A DNA stretch of 64,000 bases from Zhengitettix transpicula (GCA_037074705.1 CM073591.1:80024532-80088531), one strand, 5' to 3'. Shown: positions 1-12,285, numbered from the stretch's first letter. The notes: a model not told the origin generated them from the sequence alone. Translations and numbers: made by a program.

Positions 1-429
1 AAATTAAGAGTTGAGAATTATGACTCGTATGTTATCGAGAAAATTTTAACAATTATATTAATCTGACTTTTAAAATAAATGTTAAAAATACCAGCCTATT
101 AGTCACAAAAATTTATTATAAAATTTAAAATATAATATTTGACATACATAATGTTTCATCCCTGATTGGATTATATTCAGGTGTGCAATTACATTTCAAT
201 TCAGTTTCAATTTCTTGTAAGAAAATTAGGATTAACAAATTTCTTACGTTCGGTTTGCAAACACGTTGCGTACTAAATCCGAGAAAAACGCTTGTTAAAT
301 TTACATAAACGTTTAAATGATTCATTCTTGGTATGAAGTGTGAGGATTTTAAAAAACGAACCTACGAGCGTTGTTTGATAAGTAACATTGAAACAAAAAG
401 TATTTTTTGGAAAACTTATTTTATTTCTC

Positions 430-1150
430 AATTTAGTCCCCTTCCTTGGCATTACACTTGGCCCAGCGAGTTTCCAACTTTTTCAACCCATCAAGAAAAA
501 ATAGATTTTGTCAAACTCTGCAAGATACTCCGTCACGGTCTCGTTAACTTCTTCATTTGATGAAATTTCCTCCCCATCAAGCCAAAGTTTTCAAGTTCTG
601 CAACAAAAGGAAGTCACTTGGTGCTAGGCCTGGCGAATACGAATCCACTTTCTCCATTGTGACCGCTGCTGTGTGCGATGGCGCATTGTCGTGGTGAAAC
701 AGCACTTTCTTGCGCAGCAGTCATGGTCGTTTCTCAATCAACACCCGTTTCAAACGATCCAACAGAGCAGCATAATAGAGCCCAGTTATCGTTGTGCGCT
801 TTTCCAAGAAATCTATGAATGTTATACCATGAGAATCCCAAAAGATAGCAGCCATCACTTGTCCAGCTGACAAAACCATATTCGCCTTTTCGGTGCACTT
901 TCAAAAAGCTTTTGTCCATTGTTTTGATTGATTTTATTTTTATCTCTGGAGTATAGTGACGGTTACAAATCTGCGCAATAGTCTTGTAGGTTACATTGCT
1001 AGATTCCGCGTTGAAATGTTTTTCTGAATCTGTTTATGGTTCAATGTCAACAGCCGAGGCACCAATTGCGCACAAAGATTTCTCATGTAGGATGAATTGC
1101 AGTCGTTCAGTTGAGAAGCCTACGGAATCAGTAATCTCTCGCACATTTTT
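430..1150 (-). pseudogene. Mariner transposase catalytic region, broken
   Basis: This is the C-terminal two thirds of the transposase. It holds the helix-turn-helix region near REITDSVGF, the second catalytic Asp in HHDN (codons at 685-696), the third Asp in APSD (codons at 613-624), and the C-terminal motif resembling KKLExRWxKCxxxxGDYxEK. A stop lies in place of the Tyr in the last motif. The first Asp motif (usually VDETW) is absent. At least three reading-frame changes occur between 430 and 1150. Confidence 0.8.
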
Positions 1151-1603
1151 TTTAGGGCAACAGACTACATGAGGGTAATCCACGTTGGGCAACTCCCCTT
1201 TAATAGCATAGCATAGGAAGGGATTTGAAAGGGTAGAAGAAGGTAGCCAAGGGTTACTAGAGCCCCAGGGATATATTTTAAGGATCCTACCCGGCATTCG
1301 CCTAAATAAATGCAGGGAAAACCCTAGACAAACCTGCATCAGGTAGGTCGGGCATTGGGTACATGTCCCACGCCTTTCTGATACCGGGAGAGGAGTTTGC
1401 TGTGGGGACGCAGCATTCCCTTCTCTGTGCCTCGACCAGTTTAGGAGGCAGCTGGCCGACTATTCCAATGGGAATAGCGGGCAACTCTTACCGTATGCCC
1501 AAGGTCTGTGACCCCGGAACATACACCTCTCACAACAGGCCGAGGTGCCTCGGCTTGTGGGAACCTTAGTTCAAAAACGGAGAGGAAAAGGCATCCCCAA
1601 AGG
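1146..1603 (-). mobile_element. Family A retroposon, copy 1 (inside mariner)
   Basis: This is a member of a family with at least eleven copies or fragments in the window. On the plus strand it begins with a T-run followed by TAGGGCAACAG. Read on the minus strand it therefore ends in a poly-A tail, as SINE-like or other non-LTR retroposons do. Shared blocks include the CATTCGCCTAAA, AAACCTGCAT, GGTCGGGCATT and CAGCTGGCCGACTATTCC motifs. The flanks CTCTCGCACA (left) and CTCTTACAAG (right) could be a decayed target-site duplication. Open frames inside it are not protein genes in my view, because they do not persist across copies. Confidence 0.75.
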
Positions 1604-1770
1604 TCTCTTACAAGGTTCTCCAGACGTAAATAGTCTTCAAAGCTGGTGCATAGTCCGCATGGACTTCAATTTGGTTTGGATTTGTGAGCTGCCAAATGAA
1701 AGTGTTTAATGACAGCGCGAAATTACTTTTTGCATTGTCTCCGCCTGACTACACATCTAACCCTACAGAA
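1603..1770 (-). pseudogene. Mariner transposase N-terminal fragment
   Basis: On the far side of the inserted retroposon the minus strand resumes mariner-like sequence: FRAVIKHFHL in one frame, then EVHADYAPALKT in another. This fits the N-terminal DNA-binding region of mariner transposases (pattern xxRAVIKxL...EIHxxL...APSxSTVKxW). It shows that the retroposon inserted into an existing mariner copy. Frame loss makes it non-functional. Confidence 0.6.
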
Positions 1771-1917
1771 GGCTACCAACAATAAGCGGCGACTGGCATA
1801 TGTTTAAAACTTTTAGGCATGTGTTTGAAAGAATCATGTTTACCAGCAATGGCGCTCAAGAGAAAAATTTCCCGCTGTTTCATAAAAATTTACCAAGGTT
1901 CTCGAACAACCTTCGTA

Positions 1918-4565
1918 ATTGTAGAATAGAAATCACAATGTTCTCGCGACGTTTCGCTCAACTTCTATAATATTCAATCTTAATTTGTCAGAGAAATTGA
2001 ATACATCAAGCTAGAAGGTAGGTAAATGTTCGGTGGAATGTTTTTCTATTTTGAAAGTGAATATTTGTTGAAGCGTAATTATTACACGTGTTGTAACGAT
2101 GGCGGATATGTGCGTAACCATAAGGGTAATATTTTTGTTACTATTGGCTTTGAAAAAATACAAAAGGTTTCTATTGAGACGTATAACTAACAAAATGCGT
2201 TTTATTAATCATCTTTACGCAAATTAATAATAGTAATGATATGCAGTTATGATTTTTCTAAATTATCATGAAATAAGTCTTTATAAAATATTGTTAACTT
2301 AAAATCATATAATGATTATCGAATTCTAATAATTATGGAGTTAATAAAAATGTTTCGAAAAGTTTTTAAAAGCAGATAAATTATTTTGATATTGGAAAAC
2401 TAAGATACAAAAAAAGTTTGTATGAGAAATAACGTTAGAAATATATTATCTCACCATGTCGATCACAGAAGTATTGAACTAACAAAATACGAGAAATATG
2501 ATACAGTAAGACGATTGATTCCGAATTTTTTCGAATACTCAGCTACATTCATGTCATTTGAAATGTTTCGAGAGTTAAGAATACTTGTGATCGATATCAT
2601 AAACATATTCATTGGGATATCATCAATGCCATTTGTTGAAGCTAATGGACGAATTAACTCGTCCAAGATGGGTAAACTGTCAGGACAAGGAATGGTTCCA
2701 TAAGAGGATAATTGTTTTCACGTCATTCGTGAATTACTATAGATGTCAATAAATATTCGTATGGGGGCTATTCATTAATTGTGGACCATACATATTAATC
2801 AATGGAAAAATTTGATCATCTAAAAATCCTTGTAATTACACACGGCTCTCGATTCGTACACTCAGCTTCCCCGACTAGAGTTTCCGCTTTTATCCTCCAA
2901 CTATTAACACGCCAGGTCATCTTATTTAACGCGGCTGAGTAAATGCTGGTATAAAGTATGCAGTCTGACGGGCTAAAAGCGGATCCTAGTCAACCCTCTG
3001 AATCTGACGAGACCCTCAAGTAGTTATTCAATTATAGCATTTTATGTATACGAACTCCGCCACGGATAAAATTTGAAGCTAGCTCTATTCCGTGGCTCTA
3101 TGAAAGGCGCTATTCTTTGAAAAGATTAACTAACAGAAATTTAATATTCTTTATTTTAATATAGATCGTAATTTTCAGTTCTGTTTAAATTAATAATTTT
3201 GTGGCATGACATGCAAGAAAATTTAATAAAGAATTATTTTCAATAATGCTGTCGTATCAAGTATAATCCGTTATAGGAACGTTGTCGTTAACCGAAGTCG
3301 TTTTAATACGTGCATGATTTCCTAAAGGCTTTAATTAGATATTGATTTAGATTTATTATTCATTCCATTAGTCCTAGGTCGAGGAAATAGGAAATGTCAA
3401 TATAAGATTACAAGAAAACAATAAATTATTACAATTACAAAGTTTAAAAAACAAACATTGCATTTTACAAAAAAATATATATAATTTCAAACAATATTAA
3501 AGATATTAATTTAACAGTAATTAAAGAAATGATTCGTATATTAATCTTCAGTTTTCATTCGGCTGAGTTTCCAGCAGCAAATATTACTTGAATTCCCGTG
3601 TAACATGAAAAAGAAAATAAGTCGACAGTTAAATTCTACAAGATTATAACCGCAAGATATATATCATATAATCTGTTCTTACTATATACGAACTCTATTA
3701 ATTAACAAAGATTTACAACTCTTTACAAATAAATTTTGTGTAGGTAAAGTTTTTATTTCGTCCGGAAGACTAGTGTATAGATTTATCCCTGAAGAATGTA
3801 TGCGATTCAAAAAGGCTTGGGCAATATTTCTCTATGAGGAGTTCAGAGCGATTTCTAGTGTTGTAAAAATGATTTGCTCCGTTTTTTTTTCCCGCCGACA
3901 ACCAAACTAAATTAATTTATTAATTATATTGTGGCCATTTCGGGTTCTCAACTTTGGGAAATACGATACGACCCGACGTCGTTTGCTACGACGAGAACTT
4001 TCGAGAAGACATATAAAAAGAAGGCTCGCTACGATAATGTATATACACGATTTTGATTATATGTATTTAATACAAAAAATTATTATTACATTTAATCAGC
4101 CAATAAATGGGTAAAGTAAACAGATGACGAGTCAAACATCCGACCTTTGCAGTTAACACCTCGTGGCTGTCGAAATGCTTTTCCCTCTCTTCCAATTCGT
4201 TCTAGGAGGGTTTCGAGAACTGAGGTATCGTTGTATTGACGTACTTTTTATAAAATTAATTAATCTAACCTCTTGTTTAAAAATTAATTTATTATCATTA
4301 GTTGTAATTGAAGCAGAATACAATGAATTATTGAAAACGAAACAAGCAATTTTGCACCGTAGGTAAATTACTAATTTTAACAGTAAAATAAAACATAAAA
4401 AATTCCGAAATTATAATTTAATAGTGTTATTATTTGCACTGAATTAGTTTATAATTATAACATAAACCAACAAAAAGGTACTAAATGTTCCCAAGTCTTT
4501 AGCAGACATTCGACTTGGCACTATGACGCAGGTATTTCTCTTGCTTCTTCTTAAAATTAAATATT
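1918..4565. other. AT-rich spacer, no recognised feature
   Basis: The stretch is AT-rich with scattered short frames. The longest run is 93 codons at 2422-2703 on the plus strand, which matches no family I recognise and lacks motifs. I see no RNA gene or transposon ends. Confidence 0.5.
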
Positions 4566-4841
4566 TATTTTTTTAGGGCAACAGGCTACATGAGGGTGAT
4601 CCACATTGGGCAACTCCCCTTTAATAGCATAAGAAGGGATTTGAAAGGGGGGATGCGGAAGGGTAGAGGAAGGTAGCCAAGGGTTAAATAGGGCCCCCGG
4701 GCTATTTTTTAAGGATCCTACCTGGCATTCGCCTAAAGAAATGCAGGGAAAACCCTAGAAAAACCTGCATCAGGTAGGTCGGGCATTGGGTACTCGTCCC
4801 ACGCCCTTCCGATGGCGGGAGAGGAGTTTGTTGTGGGGACG
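4566..4841 (-). mobile_element. Family A retroposon, copy 2 (short form)
   Basis: It opens on the plus strand with a T-run and TAGGGCAACAGG. It stops soon after the block GGGAGAGGAGTTTG and an extra GTTGTGGGGACG. Several other copies stop near the same block, so a short form of about 270 bases seems to exist alongside a long form of about 530 bases. Confidence 0.75.
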
Positions 4842-6628
4842 GGCATTAAATAAAAATATATAAATATATATTCAGACTATTGAGAAAACAACAGAAAAAA
4901 AAATAAAGTTTTAAATTGTACATTTCGGCCACGGCAGTGACTGACTTGTCTATCAGTCTTTTTTAAAAAAAACTTGAACCTAAAGTGGTCGCAAAATAAG
5001 CGATGAAACGTTGTTTAATTTCACATTAATAAATTCTTTTTTCTGACTTAAAATTGGTTGATGCTTATTTATTAAATAAAAATAATGCGGAATTATGCAC
5101 GATAAACTAATTGGAAAATTACGTCAAAATAAAGTGTTCCGTCTTGACATAAAAGAACTTGTTTATGAATCGACAATTGATGCTGCTATAGGTAGCAATT
5201 GATAGCGGCGGCCTGTTAAAAAAAATATACATACCATGCAGAGAACACTAATATTTATCATAGCCGTCTCATCGTACAAACAAATATGGGATGGAATTGA
5301 TTAATCCATTCCGCATATACACCTGGTGCTATCCAACCTCAAATACTATAAATCGTTCAAATTTTCAACAATTGCTTTCAGTCGCGGGACTTGCAGACGG
5401 CCACGTTCATCGCAAATATTTAAAATGAAAGTCTAAAATGGGCCCATAAACTTCAATATCACAATTAACGCAGACTCAGCGTGTAACTATGTTAGATTTT
5501 TATGAACATAATTTCTAAACTTCGTTCTCAACGACAATATTTCTTTCATGTCAGACTAGTCTTAATTGGATCGGAATGAAAACAAAATGCGGCAGCCAAA
5601 AGTACAGTTCGTATAATTTATTTGGTGAGCTTGTATTTGTGCGGAAGTAAACTTTTTTCTCTAAATGCTCTGTAACATCGGTGTGGATAACCTTTGGCCT
5701 ATTTGCAGTGTTGGCGTAGTTGTGCGGGGCAGCGGCAGAGCGCAGCGTGCAACAAGTTCTCGACTGCCGCGGCGTTACAATCGATCGCTCGCATCGCGTG
5801 CAGAGTTATATATAGCGCAGACCAACAGCTCTATCATTATAATATCCCAGTGCCCTCTCGATCAATCCGACTCATAGAGCCAAGGTCGACTGTGTACCAC
5901 AAGAGTTTATCGCCAAAGTTTCGAGATTTCACTCCCTTAACCTCAAAATTAGAGAACTCGACTGCCCTTTTGTGATTATCGATATTCTAGAATACAAAGT
6001 TTGAGTAGTGTGATCTAGGTGGGCATTACTGGAAGTAAGACAGACTGTCTGTAATCCACACACTGAGCTAAAATTTTTAGGGACCGTCAGATCCGAATTT
6101 ACATGGTGTATTTAAAGGCTCCCTCAACAAATTGGTAGATTTGATATTGCAACACTATGAAAGGAATGTTTTTTTATTCGGTTGGCATGTATGTAAGCGT
6201 GGATCTATAAGCCATTTCCATAAGCAGTTTTCTAACAACTAGCATATGACTATATTCTGATTAACTTTAAAAAATCTTCAGAGACGTCTGTAAATAATTA
6301 GTGTACATGTGATCGCTAGGTTACGTAGAATGAAAAATATTATTATTAAAGCAAGAAATGCACAGTATACTCTGACGTTTCGAGCACCTTAAATTACGTA
6401 TTCAAATAATGAGGAACTGAAACATTTACTGATTGCCTTTTTTGTTCGACATACGCTATAAAAGTCGAACTGTTACAATTTATGCGTATGCATGACCATT
6501 TTCGAGGTTATGTTCTAAATTGATGCATTTTATTCTAAAAACTGATGAAATTTATTACCATTTGTAATTTCTGTCACTTGTTCTACTACTTCAGTTTTAA
6601 AATTAAAAAAATTACGTCTGATTGAAAA
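4842..6628. other. AT-rich spacer with one GC-rich island
   Basis: No transposon ends or protein motifs were seen. A GC-rich, CpG-containing patch at about 5690-5800 precedes a TATA-like box, listed separately. Two overlapping open frames cross this patch (5665-5877 and 5694-5975, plus strand), but neither has recognisable content. Confidence 0.5.
5807..5838 (+). promoter_or_regulatory. Candidate core promoter (TATA box plus initiator)
   Basis: TATATATA at 5807-5814 follows a GC- and CpG-rich patch that is unusual for this AT-rich window. An initiator-like TCATT at 5834-5838 places its A 29 bases from the first T of the TATA box, the usual animal spacing. No downstream gene is recognised, so this may be a transposon promoter or chance. 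Confidence 0.3.
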
Positions 6629-6842
6629 TAATGAATAAGAAAAATAGCCAATACAGACAAAAAAATGTAATATAAATACCACACAACGTTTCTGGGATCC
6701 TTGTACCTTTCGTCAGGTGCTAATAAGAGCCTAGAGAAACACAACTGCACTGGTCAGCTGACAACACTCAAAAGCTTTGGAAACGTTGTGTGGTATTTAT
6801 ATGATCTTTTTTGTCTGTATTGGCTATCTTTATTATTCATTA
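6629..6842. mobile_element. Fold-back/MITE-like element (family D), copy 1
   Basis: Arms of about 63 bases (6629-6692 and 6780-6842) are inverted copies of each other, with few mismatches. The outer part of each arm contains the TAGCCAATACAGACA block, and the inner end is CACAACGTTTC or its complement. The 87-base centre carries CACCTGACGA-like sequence on the minus strand and a block GCCTAGAGAAACACAACTG. The same blocks recur at 10.75, 11.1, 39.1 and 60.96 kb. It has no coding capacity, so it is non-autonomous. Confidence 0.75.
6688..6716 (-). ncRNA. Hammerhead-like core, candidate
   Basis: On the minus strand CTGACGA (6710-6716) fits the hammerhead consensus CUGANGA exactly. A 17-base segment follows with only two clear outer GG/CC pairs, then GAAAC (6688-6692). 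The fold-back arms close exactly at GAAAC, so they could supply the third stem. The stem II pairing is decayed and cleavage is not shown. Confidence 0.35.
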
Positions 6843-9800
6843 CTTCCATTTTACTTAACATAAATTTTCATTCTATATGAGCATTATCGTTATGGTCCTA
6901 TTTCGTGGATTATTTCTATCAGTTTGTATCAAAACATAGGTGACTTTTATATAAATAACGTTGCTAACGTTTAAGGTGAAAGAATGTTTCGTTCTGAACA
7001 ATTTTGATGCTGACAGCATGCAGAAAGTTATTTAAGTACATGAGTGTCTTCAGTATATTTATTTTTGAGCGAAAGTTCTACTTCCATACCTAAAGCAACA
7101 GTTAAGGGAGCGGAATATTGAAGGGTAAATACGGTATTTCTTGAATTCATGTAATATGGCAAAATCTCAGCCCCTGCTCAAGCCAGAAGGTGTACTCAGT
7201 GTTTACAAAATATGAACTAATTAAATTTTTTTTTTTTAGAATCGAAGTTCTGAGGCAATAAAGCACACCGAAACGTAATGAAATCTCAGAAGCATAAGTT
7301 AAAAACCGAAATTAAATTTTATACAAAATAAATGTTACGTGTGATAGGAGTTAATATGTGTTGTTACAGTCAATCTGTTTCAATATTTACACAATTCAAT
7401 CTGTGAGGAATACCAGTTTTATATTTTACAATTAGCAGTGTTGTAACGTTATAATTTTATTAAGAAACGTTCACAGTTATAACATTAAAAAGGTCATTTA
7501 TTTACGGAAAGTAATAAATATGCAGTTAAAAATTAGTCACATACGGTTTTAGGATTTTAGTTTGTAGTTCCAACGATTTTTGTTTTCCAGATAGACTCTA
7601 AACGTGATTTCATTAATTAAACGCTACTGTGAATAATTTACTCTCTTATATGTTTCTATTATCCACTGTGCTGCCTCATCTCCATTTCTCTACAGTATTT
7701 CGACTATCTATTCACAGTTCAGGAAAGCATATACCACTTTTCTTCCAATCAAGATTCATGTAATAAAAATCAGACGCGTTCCTGGTTAAATCCTCCAACG
7801 AATTGGAACATTTTCCCCCCTTCAGGGCCTCAAAAGTGGTACTCGTCTCTTACAAAATTTATGCACGTCCATGCGCGGATAACCACGAGCCGAATTTTAA
7901 CCCTGGTTTTAGAGCAGTTATGTTTTTAGCTACATCCAGCCATAAGTAATTTATGGATGACATAATAGGCGCCAATCTATCTGACTGAAACTTGAATTTG
8001 TATATCTTCATCCTTCAGTAAGTGATGTATTAATTATTTGTATGTAATTCGAGTCTAGTGGAAACTTTTTATTAAATGAGACTAATAGTAAAACATAGAT
8101 AAATGAATTTTAAAATTTATAATTAGAATTTTAAAATTTATAATTAGTATATAAAAAGTAAACGTTTAATTAAAATAAATGTTTAATTAAAGGAAGAAAA
8201 CTCAGTTCCAATAGTTTTTTCAAAAAAATTGCAGAAGTGTGTTATTTTATTTTAATTTTTGCATCATTTTCCCACCACTAGTTACACTCTCTCGTATTAC
8301 CGTATCTTGCCGATGCTACCCATCTCAAATAAACTTCTTTTCTCGATGTCTGGTTCTATAGTTCTTTAGTTGTGAATACAATTTACCTAACTTCATTTGA
8401 TGTGTTTTCAGCTCACAATCTCCATTTGTACTTAATCTGCTCCGTAATGCACGGGCTCATTATGCGAAATGTTACTCGTTGAATTACACCATTATCTCCT
8501 CTTGGTATTTTCTACTCCTTATCTTACATCTGCAATTTTCTTTTGACCTACGCTTCCGTCGAAGTCCGTTAAGATACATTTAAAGTGATTTCTAACGAGT
8601 TCCAATTATTTGTGTTAACGAATTGTTGTAATATAAGGCTGGGGGAAGCGGGTTAATTTTTTATGAAAGAATTTGAATGGATTTAAATTTAATATATTTA
8701 TAATTAAGGGTTTACACAAATTCAACAGGGTCCTTTACATTTGCATGATTAAAGTTTACTTACTCTTGAATTTAAATTTTAGATAATTCATTTTAACTAC
8801 ATTAAATATTACAATCAATTTTTTATACGTTAAACAGACAAACCTCAGGGCGATTTTACGAGACTCTGAACATAAACCAAAAAAAGAAAAGGGTCGTATG
8901 CGAGGGCATATACGTGCGGCAGAAATCTCAATTATTTACGTCGCAGACAGAAACACACCTGTTCGCCTTTTGTAGTCGGCCTCCCAGGAAAATCTTCACA
9001 GGAATTTCCTCCTTTACACTTCCTCGTTGGCGTAACAATTATTAACATCTCTAGACACATTTTTCTTCCGTTGGTCGGGCCTTTTTCCCTTCTCCAAATT
9101 GTACATGCAAACTATTTTTACTCCTACAGTTTCTCCCTTCTCCTTTCCTCAATCTCAGGGTTATAGATAGGAACTCTCCTGTTTCATAGCTTTCCAGCTT
9201 GACTCTCTTCGTTTCCCAACACAGGGAGGATACCTCTTCTCGTTTTTGATTTCAGCCAATCTGAGTCGATTTTACACTTTCGCGGGCTTACTCTCGCATT
9301 TTGGATGGGGATGATATCAGGACAATGAGGCAGAGTACTCCCATAATCCGCCTCCTTTGTTTGAAGGCACGGTTTCTCCTCAACACCCCGTCACCTCGGC
9401 ACCAAATTTATGGCCGTTTTTCCAGCATTTTCCCGTTTTTCTGGTTACATAGTTTTTTTATCCAAATATTAAAAATTAATCTTGAATAAATTTAGAAGTG
9501 TTCTGCGCTTCAGTGTTTAGAACTATATTTCTCTGGAACATACGGAGTGTCGTTTTATTATCAGCACTGAAATTTCCTTATATTTTATTACAACGTCCTT
9601 AAGTAACAAATTATTGGAATTCTGAAGTTCTTTATTTTAATTGGGATATTATGAACATTTTATAGGCTAGGTTTTCATACTTAAGCCTGATGAATTCCTC
9701 TACTTTTTTTTATCAATTATTTCATGCCTGTAACTATTGATTTCTACCGCGTTTTATTAAGTTGTTAAGGTTAGGAAATCGTGAGATGAATCAGTGGTAG

Positions 9801-10748
9801 CTTAGCTCTCCGTCAATCTACAATGTAACGTAATCCAATTGTCTTAATCTTTTAATTTCGTTTATTTCGTTTCCCATACTGTTTAGGACCGTTCAAACCA
9901 CCGAATAACAACAACAGCGAATACGTCGAGAGTACGAAATGCGCATTAGGAGTGTTCACGCCATAACGTGATTATATTTAGTTTAACCATCCTCCGTTAG
10001 TTGATTCCGTGTCGTGAACTACACCGCGACTAAAACTGCTTCCTTGTGGTGAAGCTGCCAGGGAATTCAGTTACGTCCACTTGTTGACTGAACCAGCTTT
10101 CTCCAGTTTCCAGTGTTCTTTTCATGAGAAATTAATTTTATATTGAGTTTGAAATTGCGACAATGTTTTCAGAATAGTTTTTACACTACCAAAGTCTCGT
10201 GATAAAGTTTACAAAAATTGACAAGTATGCTACTTTTAGCACATTATCTCAATTCTACAATTATCTTGCTCATATTTTAGATATATTCATCATAAACGCC
10301 CGGTAAATGTTAACTTTAACTACGTTAAATAATGTTTGCTAAAACAAAAATATATTTGCATGTCTAACTGGAATTTATGAAATTATAACAATGTAACAAA
10401 CCGATTATTACAATAGCTGCATGGTTTGGGGCAGCTGTATTCACGTGGGTTCATGTTTAGTCACGAAATTATTTTTTTACACGTTAAATGTAATAAATAA
10501 AAATCTTTGTTGTCAATTGTAAGCTGCTAATTCATCTTTGCGCTGAATCATTTTAGAACCAGGTATTTTTTTTTTTAAAAAATGGATGTAACTCCCGGAC
10601 AAACGAGGAAGGAGTCTGCGATAAAACCTAATTTCGGGAAAAATACTAATATTACACACTATAGCCATGGATTTTAGCCAAACTGTTTTGTGGACTAATT
10701 TCAAACAAAAATACTAATTTCCATTGTCTTTTGAGATAAAATACTTAC
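6843..10748. other. AT-rich spacer, no recognised gene
   Basis: About 3.9 kb of AT-rich DNA. It holds a short tandem duplication at 8104-8145 and a pyrimidine-rich stretch around 9060-9190. The best open frame (9301-9489, plus) has no recognisable motif. Nothing else can be supported. Confidence 0.5.
8104..8145. repeat. Two-unit tandem duplication
   Basis: The 21-base unit GAATTTTAAAATTTATAATT(A) occurs twice in succession. It is followed by two related GTTTAATTAAA blocks at 8164-8190. This looks like local replication slippage. Confidence 0.7.
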
Positions 10749-11280
10749 GAATAAGAAAAATACTACACAAGGTTTCGGAAACCTTGTTCCTTTCTTTAGG
10801 TGCTAGGAAAAATAATTTCACAAGAGCCTAGAGCGACACAATCGCACAAGCCAGTTGACAAACTCAAAGCTTTTAATAAATTACACTGCGTATTGTAGAT
10901 AATTTGTGACATCTTCAGATATGATAATGCAATAATTAAAATAAATATTTATGAAATATTTGGCAGAGAACAAATAACATAAATTTTTAATTATTATATT
11001 TGTTTCGTTTGGTAGTGTAAAACGACATAACTGAAGAGGTCGCAAATTAATTTTTATTAAATATCTGTTTTGGACATAAAAAAGTCTGTTGTTTATTTAT
11101 AATTTATCTTTATGTGTATGCATCATTATCAAAGCTTTTGAGTTTGTCAACTGGTATGTGCGGTTGTGTTGCTCTAGGCTGTTTTTAGTTTTCTTAGCAC
11201 CTGGTTTCCAGAAGCGTTTTGTGGTATTTACATCATCACTCCTTGTTGTCTGAATTTTGATATTTTTCTTATTATTAATT
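10749..11280. mobile_element. Inverted pair of family D segments
   Basis: The left segment (10749-10877) and the right segment (11128-11280) are inverted copies of the same family D sequence. Both hold AATAAGAAAAAT, the CACAA...GTTTC block, GGTGCTA, GCCTAGAG and GTTGACAAACTCAAAGCTTT. They are separated by about 250 bases of AT-rich DNA. The pair could form a long hairpin. No coding sequence is present. Confidence 0.65.
10772..10799 (-). ncRNA. Hammerhead-like core, candidate
   Basis: On the minus strand CTAAAGA (one change from CUGANGA) is followed by AAGGAACAAGGTTTCC, which forms a GGAA/TTCC stem, and then GAAAC at 10772-10776. Two extra A residues separate the heptamer from the stem. It is probably inactive as it stands. 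Confidence 0.3.
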
Positions 11281-12193
11281 TTCAAAACAGGCGTATATTT
11301 TTCATTTTAAAATACTTAATAACTAAACACGAAACGCATTATAGAGTAAAATAATGCAATTATATTTACTGAAAGACCATTAATACTACGGTTGGAATTG
11401 TGACGTGCTTAATCACGAAGTTTTCTGCTTCTGAATGGGCAAGCGCGAAACCTTTCCAGCTGCGTCTGCTGGTGAAGTGTGACTGAAGAGACCTGAGATG
11501 TTGTTGAGGTCCGAGTGGGAAAAGCTCCGCTTCGTTGTACTTAACTTCTCACACCCACGCTCTACTCCTGGCGGAAGCTCTAAGTCGCTTCGCGAAGAAA
11601 AAAATACGCACAAAGTAAATTGCTTTGGAATGTGAATTTCTATCGATCATGATACACCTTAAAATGGAAGCGACATAACAACATTACGTCGACTATGCAC
11701 ATAAAAGGTGAGAAATTTTGTTTTAAATAAAGAAATTGTTGTCGCAGTCGCAAAAAGATTTAATGTTCTAATATGTTAACATCATATCGTCAAGTTACAG
11801 ATTATATGCGTAGTTACCAAGAATGGAGTTGTTTTATGGTAAATATATCGCACGAAACAGCATGAACACAGCAACATTAATAACAAAAAACATAAAAATT
11901 AACATAACGTTTCATACTCAAACTACGACTTCGGTTTCAAAGGGCATTACAGGTGGTGCATGCCTGGCAAATTATACGCAAAATTTATTTATGTAACATA
12001 AATATTTGGCCAATATTTATAGAAGACTTGTAAAATATATGGAAAGAGTATTTAAAATTTTATATTGATAATTTAAATCTAAGATATTGATAGAGGGTTA
12101 GTATTATATAATGAGTTATCAGTACCAGTTAAGAATGAACGTTTAATAAAGAGCGTAAGTTTTCCCGACGTATATTCTGTATAAAGCATATAT
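11281..12193. other. Spacer, no recognised feature
   Basis: AT-rich apart from a more balanced patch at 11430-11610, which has an open frame on the minus strand (11413-11613) without known motifs. Confidence 0.5.
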
Positions 12194-12225
12194 ATGACGA
12201 AGATGGTGGTGTCAGCCATAGAAAC
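12194..12225 (+). ncRNA. Hammerhead-like core, candidate
   Basis: ATGACGA (12194-12200) differs from CUGANGA only at the first base. It is followed by a 20-base segment with an ATGG/CCAT stem, then GAAAC at 12221-12225. Confidence 0.35.
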
Positions 12226-12285
12226 GTTGTGTTTAAATCACGTTACCCTACCGGAAACCCGAGAACTCTTTATAAAGAATTAATA
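12194..12285 (+). mobile_element. Family E fragment (possible Penelope-like terminal piece)
   Basis: The segment has ATGACGA, an AGATGGT...AGCCATA hairpin, and GAAACGTTGTGTTTA, followed by ACGTTACCCTACCGGAAACC and CCGAGAACT. The same order of blocks occurs at 13164-13248. I relate this pattern, from memory and with caution, to terminal regions of Penelope-like retroelements, some of which carry hammerhead motifs. Confidence 0.45.

Larger units (their letters stand above)
365..1915 (-). mobile_element. Dead mariner-like DNA transposon, interrupted by a retroposon
   Basis: A mariner/Tc1 element would encode a DDD-type cut-and-paste transposase. On the minus strand several frames give mariner-type segments. 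In order they are FRAVIKHF (near 1740), REITDSVGFSTER and ILHEK (1150-1070), RRFVTV (about 990), HYTPE (about 955), LFHHDNAPSHT (about 700-670), SPGLAPSDF (about 635-610) and LETRWAKCNA (about 470-440). The ends match imperfectly as inverted repeats (365-382 against 1898-1915), and each is flanked by TA (363-364 and 1916-1917), as expected for mariner. The frame is broken by shifts and stops. The segment holding the first catalytic Asp is deleted, since FVTV runs straight into HYTPE. The last two Asp are 24 residues apart instead of 34. A family A retroposon fills about 1146-1603. The element cannot be active. Confidence 0.85.

Noticed and set aside
1302..1569. Open frames of about 60-70 codons on both strands repeated at 1.4, 28.7, 50.0 and 62.0 kb
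   Set aside because: They lie inside family A retroposon copies. Related translations on both strands simply reflect the repeat, and lengths and frames change between copies.
4930..4965. Imperfect palindrome GACTGACTTGTCTATCAGTC followed by T-run as a terminator
   Set aside because: Rho-independent terminators are not expected in an animal genome, and no transcript upstream is supported.
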